A stretch of DNA of 64,000 nucleotides from the NCBI RefSeq assembly GCF_019857205.1, contig NZ_JAHWXO010000001.1:248001-312000 (forward strand), given 5' to 3'. Below, piece by piece: positions 8,410 to 17,392 of the stretch (position 1 is its first letter; each line of letters opens with the position of its first letter). Source of the stretch: Qipengyuania pacifica. GTDB lineage: Bacteria > Pseudomonadota > Alphaproteobacteria > Sphingomonadales > Sphingomonadaceae. The position numbers and the translations under genes were made by a program. The notes below the pieces were generated by a model. That model was not told where the DNA came from. It searched no databases and saw only the letters and a program-made list of their open reading frames with translations.

Positions 8410-10263
8410 CTAGGCGAGCAGCTTGCGCGCGGCGCGTTCCACCAGCGGCACGTCGTCAGGTATTTCGCCGACGATTTCCAACGTACCGGCAGCGGTGCGC
8501 CGGATCATGACCAATGCGAATTCCGTGCCGTCCTCGTCTAGATCGGCGAGGGAAAGCGGTTCCAGGGCGCGAAGCTTCTTCGCAAGGGCAGGGCGAACGG
8601 TTTTCTTGTCCGCGACGGCCTTACCCTGCTCTTCCTTACGCGCATCGCGTTCGGCATTGACGATCCCTTTGAGGCCGCCCTCGGCTTCGCGCAGGAACGT
8701 TGCGAGCTTGCCGCGTTCCACACCGATACGGTGGGCATGCATCAGCACGGCGGCGTATTCGGTCAGGCGAGTCTTGTCGTAATCGGCACCGAAAACCAGC
8801 TTGACGATCGGCGTCATCGGCGCGCGATCCTGAACGGTCAGGCCGTTGTCGATAAGCAGTTCGTTGAAATCTCCGGGAGCGCTCTGCGCTTCAAGGCTGA
8901 AGTCGTAAGCCCTTGCGACCGCCGAATAAAGTGTCTTGCGGCTGCGATCCTCGGTGTTCTGCGCAGCCTGCGCCATTTCGCGCGCCGCAGCGAGACAATC
9001 GTAGAGGCCCTCAGGCGAAGCGTCCTCCGAGTTGGCATCTGGCGCAGCCGCCACTTCTTCGACGTCCTCTGGTGGAATATCGGTGAGCTGCGGTTCTTCG
9101 GCAGGTGCCTCGTAGGGCTCGGGAACGCGCGGCGGAGGGGCGAAGCCTTCGCCTTCATAAGCCTGCGGAATGGCAGGCGCGGGTTCCTGATGTGAAAGGT
9201 CGACGCTCTTCTTTGTCCGGCCGCCACGGCTGACCAGCGAGATCAGACTGCTCGACGTCTCATCGTCGGCAAGCGGATCGACCACGGCGTCAACGTCCTC
9301 GTCGCCCTCTTCCTCGTCGTCCCAATCCGGCAAGCCATAATCTGCGGCAGTCTTGATAGGATGATCGAAATCGTCTTCGTATTCCGGCTCGCCCATGTCG
9401 TCTGGAACGTAGTTGCCGATCGGGTTGCCCAATGCATCGACACGCGTTGCGGGCTGATCAGCGACGCTCGGTTCTGCGAATCGGTCTTCATCATCATCTG
9501 CCGCGCCGAAAGAAGGTTGTGGCAAGGCATTGTGCGCAGGGCTGTCGGTCATGGTGTCGTGTCCGAGTTCAAGTATGCTGTCGGAGTGTTCCGCGTCCAT
9601 GCCCGACGTGAGCATTTCGGCCGTCTCGACCATGGTATCAAGATCGCTTTCGCCATCATCTACCGGGCCGAGAGCTTGGTCTATCGCCAGAAGCAGTTCG
9701 TCGGCGGTCTGCTGGTCGGCCATTTCCTTCCAGTTGATCACGCCATAGATGAAATCGATCGTCTCGTTATCGCTCGAGTAGGGGAGCAATATACCGCGAT
9801 AGAGGACGTTCGCGCCCCGTTCGTTGGAGAATTCCGCTTCGAATCCGATCGGTGCCTGATTGGCGATGATTTGCATGTAATGATCGGTAATGCGGCTCAG
9901 CACCGATCGACTGGGCACGGCAGACAGACGGGAAAGCGTGCTGTCCTGACCGGACTCGACCGTCAGTTCGGAGCCGACGAACGCAACCTTTGGATCGTCG
10001 ATATCGTCCGACAGGTCGAGCAGAACCGAATAGGGCCCGAAGTCGTCGAGCGTGTCGGGTTCGAGGTCGGAAATGTGTGGGAAGTTGAGATCGCCGAGAA
10101 GCGTCGCCCAGTGATTGTAGGCGCGAACCTGCATGCGGCGTTCGTCCTGGCCGACCGGCGATGGCGGCGGATCGAGATCGGTGTCGTCCTCCTCGACGTA
10201 ATCGTCGTCGAAGTCCTCCTCTCGATCACGGAAGCCGAAAAAGCCGCCCAGCCTGTCTATCAC
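8410..10263 (-). CDS. Large acidic protein with N-terminal PAS-like domain, function unknown
   Basis: 617 residues, strongly acidic. After a low-complexity acidic start (EEDFDDDYVEEDDTDLD), residues about 45-190 look like the PAS_5-type domain common in sphingomonads (RMQVRAYNHWATLLGD, GPYSVLLDLSDD, LYRGILLPYSSDN, FIYGVINWKE). A long disordered acidic/proline segment (about 200-400) follows. A helical C-terminal part (about 405-617) has SPEGLYDCLAAAREMAQAAQ and RAALYSAVARAYDF-like helices and a final strand-rich piece (LVMIRRTAAGTLEIVGEIP). It may be a scaffold or sensor, but no catalytic motif is visible. It stands alone, with the 8352 hairpin downstream. Confidence 0.7.
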   Translation of the reverse strand: MIDRLGGFFGFRDREEDFDDDYVEEDDTDLDPPPSPVGQDERRMQVRAYNHWATLLGDLNFPHISDLEPDTLDDFGPYSVLLDLSDDIDDPKVAFVGSELTVESGQDSTLSRLSAVPSRSVLSRITDHYMQIIANQAPIGFEAEFSNERGANVLYRGILLPYSSDNETIDFIYGVINWKEMADQQTADELLLAIDQALGPVDDGESDLDTMVETAEMLTSGMDAEHSDSILELGHDTMTDSPAHNALPQPSFGAADDDEDRFAEPSVADQPATRVDALGNPIGNYVPDDMGEPEYEDDFDHPIKTAADYGLPDWDDEEEGDEDVDAVVDPLADDETSSSLISLVSRGGRTKKSVDLSHQEPAPAIPQAYEGEGFAPPPRVPEPYEAPAEEPQLTDIPPEDVEEVAAAPDANSEDASPEGLYDCLAAAREMAQAAQNTEDRSRKTLYSAVARAYDFSLEAQSAPGDFNELLIDNGLTVQDRAPMTPIVKLVFGADYDKTRLTEYAAVLMHAHRIGVERGKLATFLREAEGGLKGIVNAERDARKEEQGKAVADKKTVRPALAKKLRALEPLSLADLDEDGTEFALVMIRRTAAGTLEIVGEIPDDVPLVERAARKLLA

Positions 10264-10367
10264 TGCATTAGCCCCCGAAGAGTTCTGCCCAATCGAAGGC
10301 GGTATGAAGCGGGTGCGGTAAAGATCGGGTTAAAGAAATTAACCATGAGGCTGCGCCAAAAGCGGCG

Positions 10368-10820
10368 TCAGAGCATGTAGCGCATCCGGATGGTCAGCTT
10401 GCGGTCCTGCGCACCGATATCGATTGCGGCATCGGAAAAGCGCGGCGGGCCCATCCGGACCTTGGCGTCGCGAGAAAAGCCGAAGCCTTCCTTCGGCATC
10501 ATCCCCAGGGCGCGATCGGCCTTGCCGTTCGAATTCTCGTCATGGAGCAAGGCTATGGCATACTGCCCTGGTTTCACGCCGGAAAACGTGAAGGTGACGC
10601 TGCCTTCTCTAGCTTGCGCCGTCGCACCATATGCGCCCGGCACGCCGCGGCAGCGCGGAAACGTCGCTTCGCCCGCGGTCATGCAGGCACGGACGATACC
10701 TTTGGAATTGCGCAGATCGGTAACCGTGACCGTCACGGTGGCCCCTTCCTGCGCTGGCGCAGTTGAAGCGATGAGCAACGGTGCGAAGACCAGTGAAATC
10801 AGTGCAAAGACATGATTCAC
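10368..10820 (-). CDS. DUF2141 secreted protein
   Basis: A 150-residue exported protein. I chose the GTG at 10820 because it overlaps the stop of the upstream desaturase gene (GTGA) and starts a good signal peptide (VNHVFALISLVFAPLLIASTAPAQ). The mature part has the DUF2141 pattern: TVTVTDLRNSKGIVRACM, a beta-rich core with FSGVKPGQYAIALLHDENSNGKAD, and KEGFGFSRDAK. DUF2141 proteins are commonly encoded beside sterol desaturases and carotenoid or lipid genes in this order. The molecular role is unknown. Confidence 0.82.
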   Translation of the reverse strand: MNHVFALISLVFAPLLIASTAPAQEGATVTVTVTDLRNSKGIVRACMTAGEATFPRCRGVPGAYGATAQAREGSVTFTFSGVKPGQYAIALLHDENSNGKADRALGMMPKEGFGFSRDAKVRMGPPRFSDAAIDIGAQDRKLTIRMRYML

Positions 10821-11533
10821 GCGTCCGGACTTAGCCCGCGATCCGTGCCGCAAAGCCGATCCCAGATGCGAAAATAGAGGCCGTAATTGCATTTGTACTC
10901 TTCGTGATGACGCTGATGGTGGCTCGCCGTTATCAACCAGCCTCCCAACCTGGAATGAACCAGCCACTTCGGGAACATCTCCCATCCCATGTGATTGGTG
11001 ACGCCCATTACCGTCATCACGAGCAAAACCACGCCAAGCATGGCCACGTGGATGGGGATCAGGAAGACAAGCGCCGGGATCACCACCGCGCCGGTCAGCG
11101 CTTCCCACGGATGGAAGCTCATCGCTGCCCAAGCCGTAGGCGGGCGGCTGGCATGGTGGACGGCGTGCATGGTGCGAAACCACGCTGGCCGATGCATCAG
11201 GCGATGGGTCCAGTAAAACCAGCTGTCATGAGCCAATAGGTACAGCATCGGAGCGACGGGCAAATACCACAGTGGGTAAGCGTCCCACTCTGTGTAGATC
11301 CGCGTCCATCCGAGCGCCTGCCAGCCCCAGGCAACCACACCTGCCGGTATCCCGTAGATCGCGGCAGAGGCGAGCGACCAGCCGATCTCCTTGCGGATCT
11401 GCGTCCCCAATTTGGCGTGATAGCCGGGCCGGACGCGGTTGGTTACAAAAGCGAATAATCCGCTCGCGGCGAGGTAGCGGACCGAAACGATAGCGGTCAT
11501 CGCGAGTACCGAAAGGATTATGGCGCCGAGCAT
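10817..11533 (-). CDS. Sterol desaturase / fatty-acid hydroxylase superfamily membrane di-iron protein
   Basis: A 238-residue integral membrane oxidase. Several hydrophobic helices surround the histidine boxes of the superfamily: HDSWFYWTHRLMH, HAVHHASRPP, and SHHQRHHEEYKCNYG near the C-terminus. Those histidines bind the di-iron centre. Members hydroxylate or desaturate sterols, carotenoids (CrtZ-type) or lipids; the substrate is not evident here. The gene is translationally coupled to the DUF2141 gene. Confidence 0.85.
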   Translation of the reverse strand: MLGAIILSVLAMTAIVSVRYLAASGLFAFVTNRVRPGYHAKLGTQIRKEIGWSLASAAIYGIPAGVVAWGWQALGWTRIYTEWDAYPLWYLPVAPMLYLLAHDSWFYWTHRLMHRPAWFRTMHAVHHASRPPTAWAAMSFHPWEALTGAVVIPALVFLIPIHVAMLGVVLLVMTVMGVTNHMGWEMFPKWLVHSRLGGWLITASHHQRHHEEYKCNYGLYFRIWDRLCGTDRGLSPDA

Positions 11534-11581
11534 ATTGCGTTGATGGTAGGCGGCAATGCACCTTCCGGAAACAACGAAAAG

Positions 11582-12061
11582 CTATTCCGGTGTACCCCAA
11601 GGTGCACATTGTGGGTCGAGTGCAACGGTCGCGCGGCGCAGCGCGGCACGGGCAAGCCGTTCGACCTCGACCTTTCGGCGCGCCGCGGCAAGCGGGTGTA
11701 GCGGAGCAGGCCGCAGGATCTCGCCATCGTAACCATCTGCCACGATAATCCCGCAGCAATCCGGACGGTAGCCTTCGCCCTCCAGAGGACTGCGATCCAA
11801 GCCCGGCGGTACCCCCCAAAAGAAGCGATCGCAGAAATCGAGATAATCGGGCCATTTCCCGTCGCCCAGCAGATCTGCGCGCTGGACCTTGATCTCGACA
11901 ATTATGACGCGGCCCTTGGAATCCACGCCCATCAGATCCGCTCTGCGCCCATTTCTGAGCGGCATTTCCGACAGGCACCAGATGTCATTACGCGCAAAGA
12001 GCCGCGCAATGCCCCTTGCGACTACTCCGGCTTTTTGCGCTTCCATTATCGAGTCCATCAT
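11582..12061 (-). CDS. mmcB: MmcB-family DNA repair protein
   Basis: A 159-residue protein when started at the ATG at 12061 (MMDSIMEAQKAGVVARG). The longer frame upstream looks noncoding, and MmcB proteins are about 150 residues. It has the restriction-endonuclease-like core: ADLMGVDSKGRVIIVEIKVQRADLLGDGKWPDY (Asp and Glu-x-Lys catalytic pattern), FFWGVPPG, and a C-terminal RRATVALDP. In Caulobacter mmcB belongs to the SOS-inducible damage-resistance genes. I found no clear LexA box in the short upstream region. Confidence 0.85.
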   Translation of the reverse strand: MMDSIMEAQKAGVVARGIARLFARNDIWCLSEMPLRNGRRADLMGVDSKGRVIIVEIKVQRADLLGDGKWPDYLDFCDRFFWGVPPGLDRSPLEGEGYRPDCCGIIVADGYDGEILRPAPLHPLAAARRKVEVERLARAALRRATVALDPQCAPWGTPE

Positions 12062-12231
12062 GCGCCGTGATTGGAACAGATCGCGAACGCACGCAAGATC
12101 GAATTGTTGCGCAAATATCTGGCCGCTTATCGCACAGCGAGCAGTCCAACGTGGTAAACAAGCTGTTAAACAGACCGGCAGCGTTCTAACCAATGGATGA
12201 CCAAAGCACGTTTGGGCACAACTGGAATGAG

Positions 12232-12714
12232 ATGAAGCCGATTTTCGCCTTTTCCGCCGCCATCACGGCGATGACGCTTTGCACACCGGCCGAGGCGCGC
12301 CAGGCCGAAGCCGTGTTGCACGTCAGCGCAGTGGTAGAGGAAAGCTGCAGCGCGAGCGCCGATCCATTGGACTTCGTTCTCGATACTACCGTTGGCGCAA
12401 GCGCACATGGGCAAGCGTCAATCGACCTGTCGTGTTCGGGACCAACCGCATTCGAGATAGCCTTGGATACGGGGCAAAACGGTGCGCGGCGCATGTTGGA
12501 TTCAGCGAGCGGGCAGACGCTCGCTTACGAAATCTATTGTGATGCAGCACGCAGTGTGCGGTGGGGCAACGCCGCGGGCGTCGATACAGTTGCAGGTGCG
12601 GCAGACGCGAATGGAAAAGCCACGCTAACCGCGTATGGCGCAACATTCGCGAATGTAGAACGCGTGGCGGCCGGAACCTATTCCGACGCGGTCGTTGTAA
12701 CCGTCAATTTTTGA
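12232..12714 (+). CDS. Secreted spore coat U (SCPU)-domain protein
   Basis: 160 residues from the ATG at 12232, chosen because it opens a signal peptide (MKPIFAFSAAITAMTLCTPAEA); an ATG 39 bases upstream gives a non-signal leader. The mature protein is a single Ig-like SCPU domain with cysteines in EESCSASADPLDF, DLSCSGPTAF and EIYCDAARS, ending in the strand GTYSDAVVVTVNF. SCPU proteins are usually pilin-like surface or biofilm proteins made by chaperone-usher systems, but no chaperone or usher gene is adjacent. Confidence 0.8.
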   Translation: MKPIFAFSAAITAMTLCTPAEARQAEAVLHVSAVVEESCSASADPLDFVLDTTVGASAHGQASIDLSCSGPTAFEIALDTGQNGARRMLDSASGQTLAYEIYCDAARSVRWGNAAGVDTVAGAADANGKATLTAYGATFANVERVAAGTYSDAVVVTVNF

Positions 12715-12717
12715 AAA

Positions 12718-13116
12718 TCAGCGATCGTAGGCCAGATCGACGATCGCCGAACGCGAAGCATGAAATTCGCGCCACAACGTGAGCGCCGCTGCGGTCGTGT
12801 CCTGGCCACGCGCGGTCAATGACAGCAAGGCACGCAGCCCTGGCTGCATGATCGCTGCCAGATCATCGATACCGCGGGCAATCGTCTCGAAGCGCCAGCC
12901 GCTCAGTTCGGCAGCGCGAAGCGGCAGCTTGGCGATCTGCTCTGACTCGGCTTCGCGACCTAGCTGAGCCAGATTGGCCACGGCCGCGGCGGCCTCGTGC
13001 ACCGCTTCCCACTGCTCGCAAAGCCTGCCCAGTTCCGGCAGTTCGTGCGGCCCGCAGCTTTCCGGAGGAAGCATCATGGCATGCGCCAGGTCGAATTCGT
13101 GGGACAATGCGTTCAT
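12718..13116 (-). CDS. Conserved hypothetical helical protein
   Basis: 132 residues, almost entirely alpha-helical, without signal peptide or membrane segment. It has alanine-rich helices (WEAVHEAAAAVANLAQLG) and one basic turn. I recognise no domain. It ends three bases from the SCPU gene end (convergent) and its upstream side borders the tRNA-Arg locus, so it marks the last core gene before the island. Confidence 0.6.
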   Translation of the reverse strand: MNALSHEFDLAHAMMLPPESCGPHELPELGRLCEQWEAVHEAAAAVANLAQLGREAESEQIAKLPLRAAELSGWRFETIARGIDDLAAIMQPGLRALLSLTARGQDTTAAALTLWREFHASRSAIVDLAYDR

Positions 13117-13245
13117 GGCTGCGAAGAGTACAAACCCCGTCTTGCCAAATCGCTAACGACGCCGCTACGAACCCACCCGACCTTTTAAGACTGGCGAGCC
13201 GCCCCACGCTTTGCTAAGCGCCCCGCTCGCCATAAGGTGAACAAA

Positions 13246-13289
<44 letters not shown>

Positions 13290-13411
13290 GTGTCAAGCCC
13301 TAAAGAATGACGATTTTTGAAGGGAATGGATTAGATTTCAATAGCTTACCGAAACGCGCTACAACGGCTTCACACAGCCGTTGTTTCCGCGTAAGCATCG
13401 CGTAAGCACAG

Positions 13412-13488
13412 GCACCCGTAGCTCAGCTGGATAGAGTGTCGCCCTCCGAAGGCGAAGGTCACAGGTTCGAATCCTGTCGGGTGCGCCA
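13412..13488 (+). tRNA. tRNA-Arg(CCG), intact, island-borne replacement copy
   Basis: A complete cloverleaf of 77 bases with encoded CCA: acceptor GCACCCG/CGGGTGC, D stem GCTC/GAGT, anticodon stem TCGCC/GGCGA around loop CTCCGAA (anticodon CCG), T stem ACAGG/CCTGT with TTCGAAT. Compared with the split original, the D stem and anticodon stem carry different but still pairing bases (CTGCC/GGCAG to TCGCC/GGCGA). That is the mark of a functional, independently evolved copy rather than a duplication. It is 122 bases inside the island. Confidence 0.92.
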
Positions 13489-13609
13489 CCCCCAAATTCT
13501 GAAATTCCAACTTAAGCTGCAAGAGGGCCGATTGCAGACCGTCTGGTTTCATACGACTAAATTACCGAAGCAGACATTCCGCTCACGACCCATGTGTGGA
13601 CGGCTCTCC

Positions 13610-13854
13610 GTTGGCAAGGGTTAGTTTGAACTTAGCGTAGCGTGTTGAGGCGCCCATGTGTCCGGCCTTTGTGTGCGGTTCACATGGACCGCTGGCCTTG
13701 ATGCCTTTCGCGCGGTTCAGGTCCCTGTCCAATTGCACGCACTTCAAAGTGCTCGGGTCGTTCGGGTTGTCCTGCTCCGGCGGTTTCAACCGGCTTGTTG
13801 CGTCAGTTCATTCATGCCCTTTCCAACTCTGGTAGCGCCACCGGGCGCGTGTCT
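13610..13854 (-). ncRNA. Candidate bridge-RNA region at the 3' end of the IS1111-type element
   Basis: About 245 noncoding bases lie between the transposase stop and the 13596 inverted repeat, against about 26 bases at the other end. IS110-family transposases are guided by a structured bridge RNA encoded in a noncoding end of the element, and in the IS1111 subgroup this is the end downstream of the transposase gene. The region has several local inverted repeats. I did not resolve the target- and donor-binding loops, so the RNA is inferred from position only. Confidence 0.5.
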
Positions 13855-14877
13855 TCAGGCAGCCTGCATCTCGCGATAGCTCTCGCCTCTTGTCATCATT
13901 GCCCAGATGATCCGGGCGTTCTTGTTCGCCAGCGCCACCGCGGCCACCTTGGGCTTCTTGCGTTCGAGCAGCTGTCCCAGCCAGGGCCGCTTGGCGCTGC
14001 TGCGCTGCGCATGGCGCACGACCGCCATCGCGCCCACCACCAGCAGCTCGCGCAGATAGGTGTTGCCCGCCTTGGTGATCGAGCCAAGCCGCTCCTTGCC
14101 GCCGCTCGAGTTCTGACGCGGGGTGAGCCCGATCCACGCCGACAGGCTCCTGCCATTGGAGAACATCGCCGGGTCAGCGACCGAGGCAAGGATCGCGCTG
14201 GCGAGCAGAGGTCCGATCCCCGGGATCTTCATCAAGCGGCGACCTGCCTCGCTCTTGCGGGCATCGGCCATGATCCGCCGGTCGTTGTCGAGGATCTGCT
14301 CCTTGACCATCTCCAGCTGGCTGGCGAGCACGGCAAGGCTCTCGCGTGCCTGTGCAGGCAGACGGTCATCGTTGGGGTCGGCCACTACAGCGAGAAGGCG
14401 ATCGAGGCCGATCCGACCGACCGGTGCCGTAATCCCGAACTCGGCGAGGTGCGCGCGCAGGGCATTGGTCAACTGCGTGCGCTGGCGGGTCAGGATCTTC
14501 CTCACCCGGTGCAGCATCATCACCGCCTGCTGCTCGGGCGTCTTCACGCCGACAAAGCGCATGGTGGGCCGGGTTACCGCCTCGCAGATCGCCTCGGCAT
14601 CGGCGGCATCGTTCTTGCCGCGCTTGAGATAGGGCTTCACATACTGGGCCGGCATCAGCTTCACCTCGTGGCCCAGCGCCATCAGCTGTCTGGCCCAGTG
14701 ATGCGAGGACGAACACGCCTCCATCCCCACCAGACACGGCGGCAGCTTTGTAAACAGCTTCACGAACTGACCCCGCGAGACGCGCCTGCGCAGAACCACC
14801 GCGCCGCTCTCGTCTACCCCGTGCATCTGGAAAACCGACTTCGCCAGGTCCACGCCTACTACCGCAACTGTCTCCAT
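13855..14877 (-). CDS. IS110-family (IS1111 subgroup) DEDD transposase
   Basis: 340 residues from the ATG at 14877, which has a strong AGGAGAG ribosome site eight bases upstream; an in-frame ATG at 14901 lacks one. The N-terminal RuvC-like DEDD domain shows VGVDLAKS, VGMEACSSSHHWA, and KNDAADAEAI. The C-terminal part has the Tnp2 helix-hairpin-helix region (KIPGIGPLLASAILAS, FSNGRSLSAWIGLTPRQ with the conserved serine in NSSGGKERLGSI). The frame is intact, so the element may be active. The tail KNARIIWAMMTRGE is typical. Confidence 0.92.
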   Translation of the reverse strand: METVAVVGVDLAKSVFQMHGVDESGAVVLRRRVSRGQFVKLFTKLPPCLVGMEACSSSHHWARQLMALGHEVKLMPAQYVKPYLKRGKNDAADAEAICEAVTRPTMRFVGVKTPEQQAVMMLHRVRKILTRQRTQLTNALRAHLAEFGITAPVGRIGLDRLLAVVADPNDDRLPAQARESLAVLASQLEMVKEQILDNDRRIMADARKSEAGRRLMKIPGIGPLLASAILASVADPAMFSNGRSLSAWIGLTPRQNSSGGKERLGSITKAGNTYLRELLVVGAMAVVRHAQRSSAKRPWLGQLLERKKPKVAAVALANKNARIIWAMMTRGESYREMQAA

Positions 14878-15004
14878 CTTCGCTCTCCTTTTCCGACTCA
14901 CTCGAGGGAATTATCCCCCAAGGGATGGAGAGCCGTCCACGGCAACAGTTGCGGACGTCAGCACCGGCCCGCGACTGCTCGCTTCTCGCTCAACAAAATC
15001 GAAG

Positions 15005-17392
15005 CTAGAATTCTCTCGAAACTGCAATGCTAAATGTTCGAGGCTGAAGCGGTGTGGCTTGTTCCTGCTCCAAGACAGTGAATGGATTTCCGAACGAGAA
15101 ACGGTTGTTGGATTCATCAAAAAGATTGCGGATTGTGAGGGTCAATCGATTGTGTCCGAGGCGGTAATCAAGCCAAGCACTGACCATCGAGAGGTTGCCC
15201 TGATCCAGTTCCAGGTTAGGTTGAGGCGCTAAGACAGATTCGCCCACAAAGGTGTAATCCGCCCCGATCCTTAAGTTTGATTGCTCGCGTTCAAACAGCG
15301 ATTGTCGTGCGGTCAGTGTAATCCCGAGCTCCGGGATGTTTGGAAACTCGCCCTCTTCGCCAACTGCTCCTTGCTCAATCGCTATCGTATCCGAACGTGA
15401 AAGGAAGGCTCTCGTTTCGACCTCGAAGCCGTCCCAAGGTTCTGCGGTCAAGGAGAGGTTGACCGAGTAAATCTCACCATTTCCGACGTTAGTAGTGAAG
15501 GGGAATCCATTCTCATCGATGAGGTCTGATTGGATGTTCTCCCAGTCAGCGTATGAGAGCGAAAAGTTGAATTGTGTAATGCTCAGAGCCGGGAACGTGC
15601 CACGGATGCCAATTTCATAGAATGTCACTTCATCTGCATCGAAGTTCTCAATGTCAGGGTCGTTGATATCATCCACGACAATGGTCGAGCCTCCTGCGCG
15701 AAACCCTTCCTGATAGCGCCCATAGGCATACCAACCGTCGCGCGGGCGATATCCCAATGCGAAAGTCGGAAGGGCCCTAAATTGCCCGCGCCTTGGCTCG
15801 ATATCCCCCTGCTCACCCAAGTCGAGTTCGGTGACTGTTTCGGTGTGAACCAGCCTGAGTCCAAGAGTAAGATCGAGCCGGTCGAGGGGTTCGAAGTTCA
15901 CTTCGCCAAAGCCTGCGATTTCTCTTGTTCCGACTTTCAGGACTTCGAACTTGTCAAGATCAGCCTCAGTGCCGATAAACTGGCTGCGCCTGTCAGCGTT
16001 TTGAAGAGCCGAAATCCCGGCCAACCATTTGAGACTTCCGGTTGTGCCATTGATGCGGGTCTCATGGTTGAGAAGCTGCACGTTGCGTTGTTCTTCGAAC
16101 AGTTCCGGCAGGCCCTGAGAGGTCTCGGAATTGAAATCAAAGCGGGCCTCAAGGTCGCTCTCTGTCCAGTTCGTAGCAGAGACGAGGTCCACGCTGTCCC
16201 AGCTGCGAGAGATCGTAAGACCCGCGAGAGATACATCGCTGCTAAAGGGCTGAGCCACCGCCGAGCTGCGCACATAGATGCCGATGTCGGGCTGTGAATA
16301 CTGCCCGTCTTGCGTGTCGAGGTCTTGCTGCAAGACGTCGAGCTGCACATCCCAATCCGAAAAAGCGGTTGTTGCAAAGCTCGCCCGCCAACCCCCGACA
16401 GTGCTGCTGTTCACATTTTCTAGATCACGGCCAACATCATCAATATAACCAGGCAAATTCTGGCGGTAGCCGACCACACGAAGCGCGCTGCTGTCGCCGA
16501 TCGGCAGGTTGAATGACCCGGCGAACGATCCGGCGGTTCCTCCGCCTTCGACCGAAGTCAGCTCTGCGCTGGCAAAGGCAGACAGGTCACTAGGGTCAGG
16601 CCCATTTTGCCCGATCCGTAGTGTCCCTCCGATCGAGCCAGCTCCATATAGCGTGCCTTGCGGTCCCTCGAGGAGTTCAATGGCTCGCAAGTCCGTCGAT
16701 CGAAGGTCCGGATTGGGTGCAGAATAGACTAGGCGGTATTCGTCGAGATAGATTGCGGTTGTCGATTGGCTAGGGCCGTTGAAGCTGCTGTCGGCAAATC
16801 CCCTGATGAATATCTTGTTTCTGCCCGGCCCCAGATGCGTCGTCGTGAAGGCAGGAAGGCTAGCGGCAATGTCTTCTATGCCTCCTGACATCCTGGCTGG
16901 AGATACATCAGCAAGATCGAGCACCGTCGCAGCGCCAGGGTAGGTCTGAAGTTCCGCATCACTCTTGGAAGCTGTAACAATGATCGGTGGCCCGACCGTC
17001 TGTCGTACTTCGGGCGCCGTTCTACGAGGCGTCTGCGTCTGTGTCGCCCGTGACGGAGCGCGACGCGACGCTGACCTTGGACGCTCGACGATCCGAAAGG
17101 CATGCCCCGATAGTCTCCGGTAGGTATAGGGAGTACCGTTCAACAACCGGCGAAGCGCAGTCTCCGCTGTCATGCGACCACGGACCCGCCTTGTTCTGAT
17201 TTGACTCATGCCTGACTGGGCGCCGCCAATCGTCACGCCGGTCTGACGTGCGAGGCTGTTGATCGAAGCGATGAGATTGCCTGCCGGTACATCGATCTGG
17301 CGCGGTTCATCGTGGCCGGCGTTGGCAGCGCTCGGCACAAACGCGAGCGCAAAGGCGCTCAGAAAGCCTAGGATTAGCTGGCGAAGACCCAT
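15005..17392 (-). CDS. TonB-dependent outer-membrane receptor with N-terminal STN signalling domain
   Basis: 795 residues. Signal peptide 1-25 (ending ANAG), then an STN (secretin/TonB short) domain at about 35-105 (IDVPAGNLIASINSLARQTGV, TAETALRRLLNGTPYTYRR), which in FecA-type receptors contacts the FecR anti-sigma factor. A plug domain (PPIIVTASKSDAELQTYPGAATVLDLADVSP onward) and a beta-barrel end in an aromatic residue (IAVSREF), as outer-membrane barrels do. Cargo is unknown; the FecI/FecR neighbours suggest iron or another scarce nutrient. It overlaps fecR by 19 bases. Confidence 0.9.
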   Translation of the reverse strand: MGLRQLILGFLSAFALAFVPSAANAGHDEPRQIDVPAGNLIASINSLARQTGVTIGGAQSGMSQIRTRRVRGRMTAETALRRLLNGTPYTYRRLSGHAFRIVERPRSASRRAPSRATQTQTPRRTAPEVRQTVGPPIIVTASKSDAELQTYPGAATVLDLADVSPARMSGGIEDIAASLPAFTTTHLGPGRNKIFIRGFADSSFNGPSQSTTAIYLDEYRLVYSAPNPDLRSTDLRAIELLEGPQGTLYGAGSIGGTLRIGQNGPDPSDLSAFASAELTSVEGGGTAGSFAGSFNLPIGDSSALRVVGYRQNLPGYIDDVGRDLENVNSSTVGGWRASFATTAFSDWDVQLDVLQQDLDTQDGQYSQPDIGIYVRSSAVAQPFSSDVSLAGLTISRSWDSVDLVSATNWTESDLEARFDFNSETSQGLPELFEEQRNVQLLNHETRINGTTGSLKWLAGISALQNADRRSQFIGTEADLDKFEVLKVGTREIAGFGEVNFEPLDRLDLTLGLRLVHTETVTELDLGEQGDIEPRRGQFRALPTFALGYRPRDGWYAYGRYQEGFRAGGSTIVVDDINDPDIENFDADEVTFYEIGIRGTFPALSITQFNFSLSYADWENIQSDLIDENGFPFTTNVGNGEIYSVNLSLTAEPWDGFEVETRAFLSRSDTIAIEQGAVGEEGEFPNIPELGITLTARQSLFEREQSNLRIGADYTFVGESVLAPQPNLELDQGNLSMVSAWLDYRLGHNRLTLTIRNLFDESNNRFSFGNPFTVLEQEQATPLQPRTFSIAVSREF

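Larger units (their letters stand above)
13594..14948 (-). mobile_element. Insertion sequence of the IS110 family, IS1111 subgroup (approximate ends)
   Basis: The unit contains one DEDD transposase gene, bounded by perfect 14-bp subterminal inverted repeats, GTGGACGGCTCTCC at 13596-13609 and its complement at 14927-14940. Subterminal repeats a few bases from the ends, a short gap before the transposase start and a long noncoding stretch after its stop are features of the IS1111 subgroup. Flanks CCGCTCACGACCCA and TTGCGGACGTCAGC look like two halves of one interrupted intergenic repeat. The ends are estimated to within a few bases. Confidence 0.82.

Noticed and set aside
13370-13552. 60-residue minus-strand frame across the tRNA
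   Set aside because: It is the antisense reading of the tRNA-Arg ([11 protein letters not shown]-type peptide), a known annotation artefact.
13795-15033. 412-residue plus-strand frame over the IS
   Set aside because: It is antisense to the intact transposase, Arg/His-rich and without any family; the minus strand explains the region.
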